Of a stretch of 7,353 nucleotides of DNA, positions 1 through 6,161 are shown piece by piece (position 1 is the first letter of the stretch; each line of letters opens with the position of its first letter). The position numbers and the translations under genes were made by a program. A model generated the notes under the pieces. It ran no database searches. It was not told the DNA's origin and saw only the letters and a list, made by a program, of their open reading frames with translations. This DNA is from Cyanobacteria bacterium UBA11153 (GTDB lineage: Bacteria > Cyanobacteriota > Cyanobacteriia > Cyanobacteriales > Coleofasciculaceae), in contig DOIX01000104.1 in assembly GCA_003511885.1 (NCBI GenBank), forward strand, positions 2,865-10,217. Reading direction: 5' to 3'.

Positions 1-33
1 GGCAACAAACCCTAAATATTTATATCCGTTGGC

Positions 34-58
34 GAAGCCTTCCCGAAGGGTATGCTTC
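34..58. repeat. Short imperfect palindrome, cyanobacterial interspersed-repeat type
   Basis: GAAGC at 34-38 is complementary to GCTTC at 54-58, and CCTTC (38-42) faces GAAGG (45-49) inside it, so the segment can fold into a compact hairpin. Sequences of this type (GGCGAAGCCTTCCCGAAGGG) are scattered through many cyanobacterial genomes, as I recall. No gene can be supported in positions 1-152. It lies downstream of the 3' end of the minus-strand CHAT gene, but without a clear T-tract I do not call it a terminator. Confidence 0.4.
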
Positions 59-110
59 ACCCTCCCTTCACTATTGATGCCTTAACTGCCTTGTCTACTG
101 CTATAGTTGT

Positions 111-150
111 CAATTAGCCATTAGCCATTACCCATTAGCAATTAGCCATT
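111..150. repeat. Degenerate heptamer repeat (ATTAGCC-like)
   Basis: The stretch is made almost wholly of variants of the 7-mer CATTAGC / AATTAGC / CATTACC in tandem, ending three bases before the stop codon of the CHAT gene. Degenerate short tandem repeats of this kind are common between cyanobacterial genes. No coding or regulatory role is visible. Confidence 0.6.
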
Positions 151-152
151 CC

Positions 153-2624
153 TCACGATTCCCCAATCAAAGTAAAAGCAGCCCAATCGATGGGATGTGG
201 GTGTTTAGCTTTCGTTGTCAGCATCGCTTGTCGTAAGGCTTGAGCCATGTCGGGTTGCTTTTGCCAATTTTGATAAAATTCGGTCATTAAGTCCGCTGTC
301 GGGGCATCTGGCACTGACCAGATTGATACGATGACACTGGATACACCTGCCGAAACTAAGGAGCGAGATAATCCAACTACGCCATCCCCTGTGATTTTTC
401 CTCTGCCTGTGTCGCAGGCACTTAAAACTACTAATTGAGCGTTAATTTTCATATCGAGGATTTCTTCTGCGGTGAGTAAACCATCATCTTTACCAGATGG
501 AGTCAGCGCGATCGCACTCCCTATTCCTCTGATATCATCAAGTAAGCCGTGGGTAGCCAGATGAACGATTTTGGCTTGCTGCATTTTTTCAACTACCACT
601 GTTTCTGTAGCTTGATTTCCGGTTAATGCTTGAGTTTTGAATAGGGAAGCAATCGCTTTGGCTTCGGCTTCTGCGTTAGGTAGGGGAGAAAGTTGTTGTG
701 GTGCTTCTCCTGGATATGGTGCTACTTTGGGCATAGTTGGATTACCCACAATTAAAGGATTCCCTGTTAAGAGTTGCTTGTTCTTAATTGCCGCTTGATG
801 GGTTAATTCTAATACTTGAATGGAAGGTGCTGTCAGAATTGTATATTTGTCAATTAAGTAGTTACCCGCTTCATCTTTCAGTGCGGGAAAAGGGACAAGA
901 AATAGGGACTTTTGAGGAATGAAAATGACATGAGCGTTAGGTTGAGTCGGTAAAATATCGGCAATGGGTTTGATTAATATTTGATAAAGTTGCTGTAATT
1001 TTTTGGTGGGATTGGCGACAGTTACTCTGGGAACTACTCCCAAACCCCGTTGCACTCCAATGGAGTCGCGAGTATCGCCTACAAGTTGGAAAAGGGAGGT
1101 TTTTTGCGCTTGCCATAAGGGTTTGAGATCTGATTTTCTAAAGGTAACTTCACCTGTAGGTTGGATCGCCCAGATATAGAGTTCTGATTCTTTCCATTCT
1201 TGTTTATTTTCAATTTTGAATTCATCGTAAATAATCGAATATTCAACGAGAGTGGCATTTTGCTCTTTGGCAGTTTGTTTGAGTTGTTTGATAGTTGGTG
1301 GCGCAATCGTAACTGATTCTATAGGATTAGAGGATAAGCGACTAGCCAGTAATTCCACAAAGGCTCTAGCCCGTCCTCTTTCAGATATTTCCAGGGCATT
1401 ATCTGGTTTATTTTGAGCAATCAATACTTGTTGTAAAGTGCGATATGTGCGAGCTTGTTGCTCGAAAATTGAGACTTTATTAGTATCGTTAGAGCCTAAT
1501 TTTCGGCGAATAGATTCATAAACCTCAATCCCTTTCATGAGAGTCTCATTTGCAGCGGTGAGGTTACCGGATTTGAAGAGGGCTAATCCCAGGTTATTCA
1601 GAGATATTCCCTCCCCAAGTTTATTCTTAATTTCCCGTGCGATGGCTAATCTCTGTTGATGATATTCAATGGCTTTGGTGTAGTCTCCTAGGGAGTAGTA
1701 AGCATTTCCTAGATTACCCAGAGCATTTCCTTCCCCAAGTCTATCCTTAATTTCCCGCGCGATGGCTAATCTCTGTTGATGATATTCAATGGCTTTAGTG
1801 TAGTCTCCTAGGGCATCGTAAGCTATTCCTAGACTGCCCAGAGATATTTCCTCCCCAAGTCTATCCTTAATTTCCCGCGCCATCGCTAAACTCTGCTGCT
1901 GATATTCAATGGCTTTAGTGTAGTCTTCAACGGAGTAGTAAGCATTTCCTAGATTGCCCAGAGCATTTCCCTCCCCAAGTCTATCCTTAATTTCCCGTGC
2001 GATCGCTAAATGCTGCTGATAATATTCAATGGCTTTGGTGTAGTCTCCAAGTCGGTAGTAAGCATTTCCTAGATTACCCAGAGCATTTCCCTCCCCAAGT
2101 CTATCCTTAATTTCCCGCGCGATCGCTAAATGCTGCTGATGATATTCAATGGTTTTGGTGTAGTCTCCTAGAGAGTCGTAAGCATTTCCCAGATTACCCA
2201 GCGCTGCTCCCTCCCCAAGTCTATCTTTAATTTCCCGTGCAATGTCTAATCTCTGCTCCTGATATTCAATGGCTTTGGTGTAATCTCCTAGAGAGTGGTA
2301 AGCTAATCCTAGATTACCTAGTGCTGCTCCCTCACCTTGTCGGTTATTAATTTCCTGATATATTACCAATGCCTCTTGCCAAGACTGTAATGCCGCTTCA
2401 AATTGGCTAGTTTGAAACTGCTGAATCCCTTGCTGCAATAGTTTATCTGCTCGTGCTTTCAACTCCTCTGGAGTTTGCGCCAACACCTGAGTCTGTGGTA
2501 AAAATTGCCAATCTATCCCCTCTCTTGCACCAGGTAATTGAGCCATATATCGGAAATCGGCATTGAGAATCACCACCAGGAGGAAGGTGATGATTGTCGT
2601 AATGGCAAATTTGGGGAGGCGCAT
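153..2624 (-). CDS. TPR-repeat CHAT-domain protein (predicted caspase-like peptidase)
   Basis: An 823-residue protein. The start is placed at the ATG at 2624; a TTG two codons upstream (2630) is the alternative, and neither has a clear Shine-Dalgarno. Residues about 7-22 form a hydrophobic segment after a basic N-terminus, so the protein is probably exported or membrane-anchored, with no clean cleavage site seen. About eight TPR motifs follow (about 55-375); six are exact 40-residue units of the form RLGEGNALGNLGNAYYSLGD... After a helical linker comes the CHAT domain (about 545-823). It has the expected His (IVHLATHG, H692) and Cys (VVLSACDTG, C737) of the clan CD caspase-like dyad, so it should be catalytically competent. 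The CHAT family (named for caspase, HetF and TPRs) is abundant in cyanobacteria. Some members are proteases activated by partners, but the substrate here is unknown. No gasdermin or type III-E CRISPR gene is nearby. Confidence 0.93.
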   Translation of the reverse strand: MRLPKFAITTIITFLLVVILNADFRYMAQLPGAREGIDWQFLPQTQVLAQTPEELKARADKLLQQGIQQFQTSQFEAALQSWQEALVIYQEINNRQGEGAALGNLGLAYHSLGDYTKAIEYQEQRLDIAREIKDRLGEGAALGNLGNAYDSLGDYTKTIEYHQQHLAIAREIKDRLGEGNALGNLGNAYYRLGDYTKAIEYYQQHLAIAREIKDRLGEGNALGNLGNAYYSVEDYTKAIEYQQQSLAMAREIKDRLGEEISLGSLGIAYDALGDYTKAIEYHQQRLAIAREIKDRLGEGNALGNLGNAYYSLGDYTKAIEYHQQRLAIAREIKNKLGEGISLNNLGLALFKSGNLTAANETLMKGIEVYESIRRKLGSNDTNKVSIFEQQARTYRTLQQVLIAQNKPDNALEISERGRARAFVELLASRLSSNPIESVTIAPPTIKQLKQTAKEQNATLVEYSIIYDEFKIENKQEWKESELYIWAIQPTGEVTFRKSDLKPLWQAQKTSLFQLVGDTRDSIGVQRGLGVVPRVTVANPTKKLQQLYQILIKPIADILPTQPNAHVIFIPQKSLFLVPFPALKDEAGNYLIDKYTILTAPSIQVLELTHQAAIKNKQLLTGNPLIVGNPTMPKVAPYPGEAPQQLSPLPNAEAEAKAIASLFKTQALTGNQATETVVVEKMQQAKIVHLATHGLLDDIRGIGSAIALTPSGKDDGLLTAEEILDMKINAQLVVLSACDTGRGKITGDGVVGLSRSLVSAGVSSVIVSIWSVPDAPTADLMTEFYQNWQKQPDMAQALRQAMLTTKAKHPHPIDWAAFTLIGES
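1621..2340 (-). repeat. Six tandem 120-bp repeats encoding TPR units
   Basis: Six consecutive units of exactly 120 bp (1621-1740, 1741-1860, 1861-1980, 1981-2100, 2101-2220, 2221-2340) are highly similar at DNA level and each encodes one 40-residue TPR-type repeat. The block CTCCCCAAGTCTATCCTTAA recurs nearly unchanged at each boundary. A more diverged unit lies on either side. Conservation at synonymous positions points to recent amplification or gene conversion rather than old independent repeats. Confidence 0.95.
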
Positions 2625-2681
2625 AAGCAATTTTAGGATAGGTATTGGTGTGAGTCGTTCACTTACCTATATCTCTCACTA

Positions 2682-2710
2682 GTTCTACCTTATGCAGTTT
2701 TCTTTGGCAA
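2682..2710 (-). promoter_or_regulatory. Candidate sigma70-type promoter of the CHAT gene
   Basis: On the minus strand TTGCCA (2710-2705, five of six matches to the -35 consensus) is separated by 17 bases from TAGAAC (2687-2682, four of six matches to the -10). This would start transcription near 2675, giving a leader of about 50 nt before the ATG at 2624. Spacing is ideal, but the -10 is weak, so this is only a candidate. Confidence 0.3.
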
Positions 2711-2737
2711 TACCCCGGCTGGGCTGCAAGAAAACCC

Positions 2738-2759
2738 GCCGTAGAATCAATTCTACGGC
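2738..2759. repeat. Perfect 10-bp-arm hairpin
   Basis: GCCGTAGAAT (2738-2747) is followed, after CA, by its exact reverse complement ATTCTACGGC (2750-2759). It lies between divergent genes (CHAT leftward, yqeY rightward), so it is badly placed to be a terminator for either. It is more likely an interspersed repeat element or part of a structured leader or upstream region. Confidence 0.75.
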
Positions 2760-2769
2760 TAATAGCTCA

Positions 2770-2787
2770 AGTCCATTAAAATGGACT
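2770..2787. repeat. Perfect 8-bp-arm hairpin
   Basis: AGTCCATT (2770-2777) and AATGGACT (2780-2787) are exact reverse complements around AA. It begins only 10 bases after the 2738-2759 hairpin, and the two together form a tandem hairpin cassette in the divergent gap. No T-tract follows on the plus strand. Function is unknown; a repeat family is the likeliest reading. Confidence 0.7.
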
Positions 2788-2840
2788 AAAATTCTCATGC
2801 CAGTCAGTTTTACTCAGATCTTGCATCATTCTCAATAGCA

Positions 2841-2857
2841 GGGAGGCTCTGCCTCCC
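2841..2857. repeat. GC-rich 7-bp-arm hairpin upstream of yqeY
   Basis: GGGAGGC (2841-2847) and GCCTCCC (2851-2857) pair perfectly around TCT, about 52 bases before the yqeY start codon. It is a common cyanobacterial interspersed palindrome type by my recollection. If it is transcribed as part of the yqeY leader it could stabilise or attenuate the message, but nothing in the sequence decides this. Confidence 0.65.
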
Positions 2858-2909
2858 AATCCTTTCGGCTCTTTCGTCAGGTTAATAGTCCACTTCTCAA
2901 CCAAAAACC

Positions 2910-3365
2910 ATGACTCTCAAAGACAGAATCTCTGAAGACATCAAAACTGCGATGAAGGCGAAAGACAAAATCCGCCTCGAAACAGTGCGGAGTATTAAAA
3001 AGCTAATCCTCGAAAAAGAAGTCAGCCTCCGCCCTAGCGGGCAAGATACCCTTACCGAAAGTCAGGAAATTGAAGTATTAGCCCAACTTGCTAAACAACG
3101 GCGCGATTCTGTGGAACAATATAAGAAAGCAGGCAGAGATGATTTAGCAGCTCAAGAAGCTCAGGAATTATCTATTATCGAAGAATATTTACCCCAACAA
3201 TTATCTGAGGAAGAAATAACTGCTGTCATTGACGAGATAATTGCTCAAACTGGTGTAAACTCAATCAAACAGATGGGCAAGGTGATGGGACCTGTCATGG
3301 AGAAACTTAAAGGTAGAGCCGACGGTCAGAAAATTCAAGCTATTGTAAAGGCTAAACTAGGTTGA
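2910..3365 (+). CDS. GatB/YqeY domain-containing protein
   Basis: A complete 151-residue protein, the usual length of the stand-alone YqeY family (about 150). The N-terminus (MTLKDRISEDIKTAMKAKDK, then LETVRSIKKLI) and the central segment with QRRDSVEQYKKAGRDDLA followed by EEYLPQQLSEEEI are hallmark family positions. The C-terminal part (about 100-151, with KQMGKVMGPVMEKLKGRADG) matches the tRNA-binding-like tail domain of GatB. The family resembles the C-terminal part of the GatB subunit of tRNA-dependent amidotransferase, but single-domain YqeY lacks the kinase and amidase parts, and its cellular role is not settled. The start is the ATG at 2910, with no good Shine-Dalgarno. The last codons and stop lie in a 59-bp segment repeated at 4079-4136, which links this gene to the hydrolase as its former neighbour. 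Confidence 0.93.
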   Translation: MTLKDRISEDIKTAMKAKDKIRLETVRSIKKLILEKEVSLRPSGQDTLTESQEIEVLAQLAKQRRDSVEQYKKAGRDDLAAQEAQELSIIEEYLPQQLSEEEITAVIDEIIAQTGVNSIKQMGKVMGPVMEKLKGRADGQKIQAIVKAKLG

Positions 3366-3406
3366 CGATCGTTTGGGAGTTTGGATTGGTGAGTGAGGTA
3401 TTGGAT
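3348..3406 (+). repeat. Direct repeat copy 1 (flanks the DUF4160/DUF2442 module)
   Basis: This 59-bp stretch, from the last codons of the YqeY gene into the spacer, matches 4079-4136 with four substitutions and one single-base gap. It contains the YqeY stop (3363-3365), a GGGAG motif and the start of a frame equal to the hydrolase N-terminus (GTG AGT GAG GTA). It therefore looks like a stranded copy of the hydrolase gene's 5' end. Homology to the hydrolase stops within a few bases of the MITE-like element at 3409. Confidence 0.9.
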
Positions 3407-3408
3407 AT

Positions 3409-3496
3409 AGGACTTACGCAGTCACGCTACCAATAGTTGATGGTGCGTTAGCTTGCGCATAACGCACCCTACAGATAGATGGTTTGCGTAAGTCCT
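3409..3496. mobile_element. 88-bp MITE-like element with 12-bp terminal inverted repeats
   Basis: The ends AGGACTTACGCA (3409-3420) and TGCGTAAGTCCT (3485-3496) are perfect inverted repeats. An internal hairpin, GGTGCGTTA (3442-3450) and TAACGCACC (3460-3468), sits between them. There is no coding capacity. Elements with this end sequence and core are frequent in cyanobacterial intergenic DNA as I recall, which suggests non-autonomous transposable elements. GGATA occurs on both sides (3403-3407 and 3498-3502), one base away from each end, and may be a target duplication, though that is uncertain. Confidence 0.8.
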
Positions 3497-3523
3497 GGGA
3501 TAGTTGCTTTGTAGATTTGTGTC

Positions 3524-3784
3524 ATGCCTGAAATCAGCCGTTTCTTCGGTATCATTATCTCAATGTATTATAATGACCATCCACCACCTCATTTTCATGT
3601 ACGGTATGGAAAGCAAAAAGCGATTGTGAGTATTGTCACTGTGTCTGTACTGGAGGGACAACTATCATCTAGAGTTTTTGGACTGGTGAGGGAGTGGGCG
3701 AAACTTCACCAAACAGAACTTTTAGAAAATTGGGAACGTGCTAGAGAAAACAATTCTCTGGAGAAAATAGAGCCATTGGAGTAA
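3524..3784 (+). CDS. DUF4160 domain-containing protein
   Basis: A small 86-residue protein spanning the full DUF4160 domain. Family signs are the opening PEISRFFGIIISMYYNDH, the histidine-rich HPPPHFHVRYG motif, the aliphatic strand region VSIVTVSVLEGQL, and the tail VREWAKLHQTELLENWERA. The biochemical role of the family is not established. The His-rich motif could bind metal or a nucleic acid partner, but that is guesswork. No signal peptide or membrane segment is seen, so it is probably cytoplasmic. The start is the ATG at 3524, 27 bases past the MITE-like element, without a strong Shine-Dalgarno. Only four bases separate its stop from the DUF2442 gene, and these two families are often adjacent in bacterial genomes, so they probably work as one unit, possibly a toxin-antitoxin-like pair (inference). 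Confidence 0.88.
   Translation: MPEISRFFGIIISMYYNDHPPPHFHVRYGKQKAIVSIVTVSVLEGQLSSRVFGLVREWAKLHQTELLENWERARENNSLEKIEPLE
3778..3781 (+). promoter_or_regulatory. Shine-Dalgarno of the DUF2442 gene
   Basis: GGAG lies in the last codons of the DUF4160 gene, seven bases before the ATG at 3789. This fixes the DUF2442 start and suggests translational coupling of the two genes. Confidence 0.6.
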
Positions 3785-3788
3785 TTAT

Positions 3789-4091
3789 ATGCTAAAAGAT
3801 ATTGTTGCCGTTAAACCTTTAGAGGGATACAAACTATACCTAAAATTTGAAGATGACAAGGAGGGAGTGGTAGATGTCAGTCAGTTGATTCAGTTTTCTG
3901 GAGTTTTTACTCCTCTGGAAGAACTTTCTTACTTTACTCAGGTAAAGTTACATCCGGAATTGGGTACGATAGTTTGGCCTAATGACGCTGATTTAGATCC
4001 GGATGTTCTCTATGGAATTATTACGGGTCAGGATATCTATGAATATGAAGGTATTATGGCAATTCAAAATCAGAAGTCAAGGCTAAACTAA
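3789..4091 (+). CDS. DUF2442 domain-containing protein
   Basis: A 100-residue protein whose first about 85 residues are a typical DUF2442 domain: an N-terminal strand pair (VAVKPLEGYKLYLKFEDDKEG), VVDVSQLI, then FTPLEELSYFTQVKLHPELG and the signature TIVWPNDADLDPDVLYG. Members are small, cytoplasmic and functionally uncharacterised, often beside DUF4160 genes. The gene follows its DUF4160 partner after four bases, with its ribosome site inside the partner's 3' end. The last three codons and the stop (4080-4091) lie within the second copy of the 58/59-bp repeat, read in a different frame from the YqeY tail. The C-terminus was therefore set by where the module landed, and the native protein may have ended differently. 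Confidence 0.88.
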   Translation: MLKDIVAVKPLEGYKLYLKFEDDKEGVVDVSQLIQFSGVFTPLEELSYFTQVKLHPELGTIVWPNDADLDPDVLYGIITGQDIYEYEGIMAIQNQKSRLN

Positions 4092-4136
4092 GTGGACGAT
4101 CGTTTGGAGTCTGGATTGGTGAGTGAGGTATCGGAT
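4079..4136 (+). repeat. Direct repeat copy 2 (flanks the DUF4160/DUF2442 module)
   Basis: This is the partner of 3348-3406, about 91 percent identical, 731 bp downstream. Here the YqeY stop is lost (TGA to GGA) and the leading bases are used as the end of DUF2442, while the second half supplies the GGAG ribosome site and first codons of the hydrolase. This copy is therefore functional for the hydrolase start. Confidence 0.9.
4106..4109 (+). promoter_or_regulatory. Shine-Dalgarno deciding the hydrolase start
   Basis: GGAG with a nine-base spacer to GTG 4119. The upstream alternative GTG at 4092 has no comparable site. The motif is kept (as GGGAG) in the non-functional repeat copy at 3348-3406. 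Confidence 0.5.
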
Positions 4137-5024
4137 TTTATTCTCTTTGCCCAACATGGCTGGGCGGATAACGATCGCGCGATCGCAAAAATGGCGCAAA
4201 CTTTAGCTACACCCCATTCTCTCCTCATTGTCCCCGATCTTGGCTGGGTGAAGACTTGGCTCCGCATTCAACCTCTCATCGCACAAGTTGAAAAAATTGC
4301 CAGCGAAGCTATTGACAATTATCCCCATATACCCATTAGAATCATGGGTCATTCCATGGGCGGTTTAATTTGGCTGGAAGTTTTGCAACGCCATCCGGAA
4401 TGGTGGCAAAAAGTAGAATCCTTTGTGCTAGTGGCTTCGCCAGTGGGTGGGGCAGATTTAGCGAGAATTTTAGATCCTTTGGGGATTGGGATTGGGATTG
4501 CCGCCGATTTGGGTAAAAATCGCCGCCAGATGGCTCAAGCTATTGCGAAAGTAATTCCTACCCTTGCGATCGCAGGTGATGTGGATGGCGGTAGTGATGG
4601 TACGATTACTCTGGAAACTACTAAGTTTCCTGGTGCGAAGTGGGTTTGTTTGCCGAATTTACCTCACGCTATCCTCAAAAATCATCCTGCTGTTGTCGAA
4701 GTTATCCAAGAATTTTGGCAAAATCCTGTCATAACTCCTGCACCACCTCCGGATTTTACGACTACATTAATTGAAAGGTTACAGTCAGTACCGGGGATGA
4801 CTGATGCTCATTGGCGCGATTTTTCTCGTGCTAAGATTTATCTGACTTTTCCTAATGGGGTGACAATTCGCAGATGGAAAAATACTGTTCAAGTTGAACA
4901 TGTTTTTGTGGCTAATCATCAGGGGGAATGTCTTTATGGCGGTTTTGTGGGTTGGGTACATATTCCGGCTTTGCTTCAAGCGCTGGGAGAGATTGGGAAG
5001 TGGGAATTGGGGGAATGGGGGTGA
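4119..5024 (+). CDS. Alpha/beta hydrolase fold protein
   Basis: Start chosen at GTG 4119 because GGAG (4106-4109) lies nine bases upstream and the residues beyond (MSEVSDFILFAQHGW) look like a natural N-terminus. The same frame is open from a GTG at 4092, which would add nine residues from repeat DNA. From 4119 the protein has 301 residues. The first about 205 are an alpha/beta hydrolase: a strand into the AQHGWADND oxyanion region, the nucleophile elbow GHSMGG (Ser at about 79), a likely acid near AGDVDGGSDG, and the catalytic His in LPNLPHAIL. The C-terminal about 85 residues (from TLIERLQSV) form a small extra domain I do not recognise. No signal peptide is seen, and the substrate is unknown; a lipase- or esterase-like activity is possible. 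The final residues (GKWELGEWG) come from G-rich repeat-like DNA. The gene probably once followed yqeY directly. Confidence 0.85.
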   Translation: MSEVSDFILFAQHGWADNDRAIAKMAQTLATPHSLLIVPDLGWVKTWLRIQPLIAQVEKIASEAIDNYPHIPIRIMGHSMGGLIWLEVLQRHPEWWQKVESFVLVASPVGGADLARILDPLGIGIGIAADLGKNRRQMAQAIAKVIPTLAIAGDVDGGSDGTITLETTKFPGAKWVCLPNLPHAILKNHPAVVEVIQEFWQNPVITPAPPPDFTTTLIERLQSVPGMTDAHWRDFSRAKIYLTFPNGVTIRRWKNTVQVEHVFVANHQGECLYGGFVGWVHIPALLQALGEIGKWELGEWG

Positions 5025-5050
5025 TATATTAAATTTGCGATCGTATTTTT

Positions 5051-5091
5051 TTAACGCAAAGGGCGCAAAGGTTAACGCAAAGATCGCAAAG
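5051..5091. repeat. 21-bp tandem repeat between convergent genes
   Basis: TTAACGCAAAGGGCGCAAAGG (5051-5071) is followed directly by a second copy (5072-5091) that differs in two bases of its core (AT for GG) and lacks the last G. The heptamer CGCAAAG thus occurs four times (5055, 5064, 5076, 5085). It lies in the 93-bp gap between the convergent hydrolase and darG genes. Similar repeats are widespread in cyanobacterial spacers. No hairpin terminator is evident in the gap. Confidence 0.8.
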
Positions 5092-5117
5092 AAGTATCTT
5101 TATGGTCTTGCTCTCAA

Positions 5118-6149
5118 TTATAGCCAGTTTTGTTGGTAAAGGCGTTGCCAAGCTTTGCGAATATGCGATGGTTTAAAAAGGTTACGTTTGCGATCGCTCC
5201 AATCATGAACTAGTGCGATTGCCACTTCGCAATCCTTTGCTGCTTCAGGGTTTTCTTGGGCTACCCAGTGAACTGTTGCTAGTAATTCCATCCCATAAGG
5301 TGTTTCAAATCCCATAATGAGACGACTGACTTGCTCTAAGCAATTGTTAGCATCAGGTGATTGTTGTAAAAACCTTTTTCCTGCTTCTCTCCCTTCAGGT
5401 AATACATAAATTTCTGCATCTTGACTTCTATCCCCATAGCCGCGAATATAATGTCCCTCTATTCGTTGTAAAGCATGGTTCAGATTGTCAGCATAAGGAC
5501 CGTATTTGTGTTTAACATAGCGCAATTTTAACGGTTCTCCAGCTACTTGGAGAAAGTACGCTAGTTTTTGAATTTCTAATAAGGTCAGTTTATAACCTGG
5601 AATTCCATATAATTCAAGTAAACTAATCAGTAATGAACGGGAACGAGTCATTTTAGGTTTAGAAGTAGCCACCTGTATTCTCGTAACTTCTGGAGCGCCT
5701 ATTGGCTCAAATATAACTACCTTAACTTCTGGTAATTCCGCAAAAGCTGATTCGATTAAAGGTTTGACTGTTCCCCAATCTAAGCCACCATTACCACACC
5801 CTAAAGGGGGAATAGCAATAGAAGTAATGCCTAACTTTTGTACTTCTGTAACCAGCGCTTTAAGTCCGGTTTTAATATCCTCTAATTTTGATTTACCTTT
5901 CCAATGATTCTTGGTAGGGAAATTAATAATGTACCTAGGATAAAACACCTTTCCTATGGGTACAGTAAACATACATCCTGGTTTAACTTCACCAATTCGA
6001 CAGGCTTTCTCGTATTGGCGGAAGTTTTCCGGAAAAGCTTGCTTGAATTGCAAAGCAATGCCTTTACCCATCACACCGACACAGTTAACGGTATTAACTA
6101 GACTCTCCACATTTTCCTCTAGTAGGTTGCCTTGCTTAAACTCAATCAT
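5118..6149 (-). CDS. darG: DarG antitoxin: DNA ADP-ribosylglycohydrolase macrodomain plus DarT-binding domain
   Basis: A 343-residue protein, the normal DarG length. Residues 1 to about 155 are a macrodomain: FKQGNLLE, then LVNTVNCVGVMGKGIA (ADP-ribose binding), INFPTKNHWKG and IPPLGCGNGGLDW. Lys80 in FPTKNHW falls at the position of the catalytic lysine reported for Thermus DarG, so the enzyme should remove ADP-ribose from DNA thymidine. After a linker, residues about 165-343 form the C-terminal domain that in this family binds and blocks DarT directly; it has LTLLEIQKLAYFLQ, a KHKYGPYADNLNHAL motif and GYGD. The gene lies 46 bp downstream of darT on the same strand. It starts at ATG 6149 with AGGAG upstream and a consensus TATAAT in the gap, so it may also be transcribed separately. 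It counteracts DarT in the cytoplasm; the pair is known as a toxin-antitoxin and anti-phage system. Confidence 0.95.
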   Translation of the reverse strand: MIEFKQGNLLEENVESLVNTVNCVGVMGKGIALQFKQAFPENFRQYEKACRIGEVKPGCMFTVPIGKVFYPRYIINFPTKNHWKGKSKLEDIKTGLKALVTEVQKLGITSIAIPPLGCGNGGLDWGTVKPLIESAFAELPEVKVVIFEPIGAPEVTRIQVATSKPKMTRSRSLLISLLELYGIPGYKLTLLEIQKLAYFLQVAGEPLKLRYVKHKYGPYADNLNHALQRIEGHYIRGYGDRSQDAEIYVLPEGREAGKRFLQQSPDANNCLEQVSRLIMGFETPYGMELLATVHWVAQENPEAAKDCEVAIALVHDWSDRKRNLFKPSHIRKAWQRLYQQNWL

Positions 6150-6161
6150 TTTTATTTATCG

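Noticed and set aside
16..117. Short plus-strand open frame ending in a TAG at 115-117
   Set aside because: It has a stop just upstream at 13-15, runs through repeat DNA, and yields no recognisable domain, so it cannot be supported as a gene or gene tail.
1621..2340. Regular repeats suggestive of a CRISPR array
   Set aside because: The period is 120 bp with no unique spacers, and every unit is in frame and encodes a TPR motif.
153..2624. CRISPR-linked TPR-CHAT (type III-E) protease
   Set aside because: There is no cas gene or array in the window, and this protein has an N-terminal hydrophobic export or anchor segment.
5025..5117. Terminator between the convergent hydrolase and darG genes
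   Set aside because: A run of seven or eight T residues is present near 5045-5052, but no stable hairpin precedes it on either strand.
4894..5139. Plus-strand open frame overlapping the hydrolase 3' end and the 21-bp repeats
   Set aside because: It is out of frame with the hydrolase, its translation runs through repeat DNA, and no family is recognisable.
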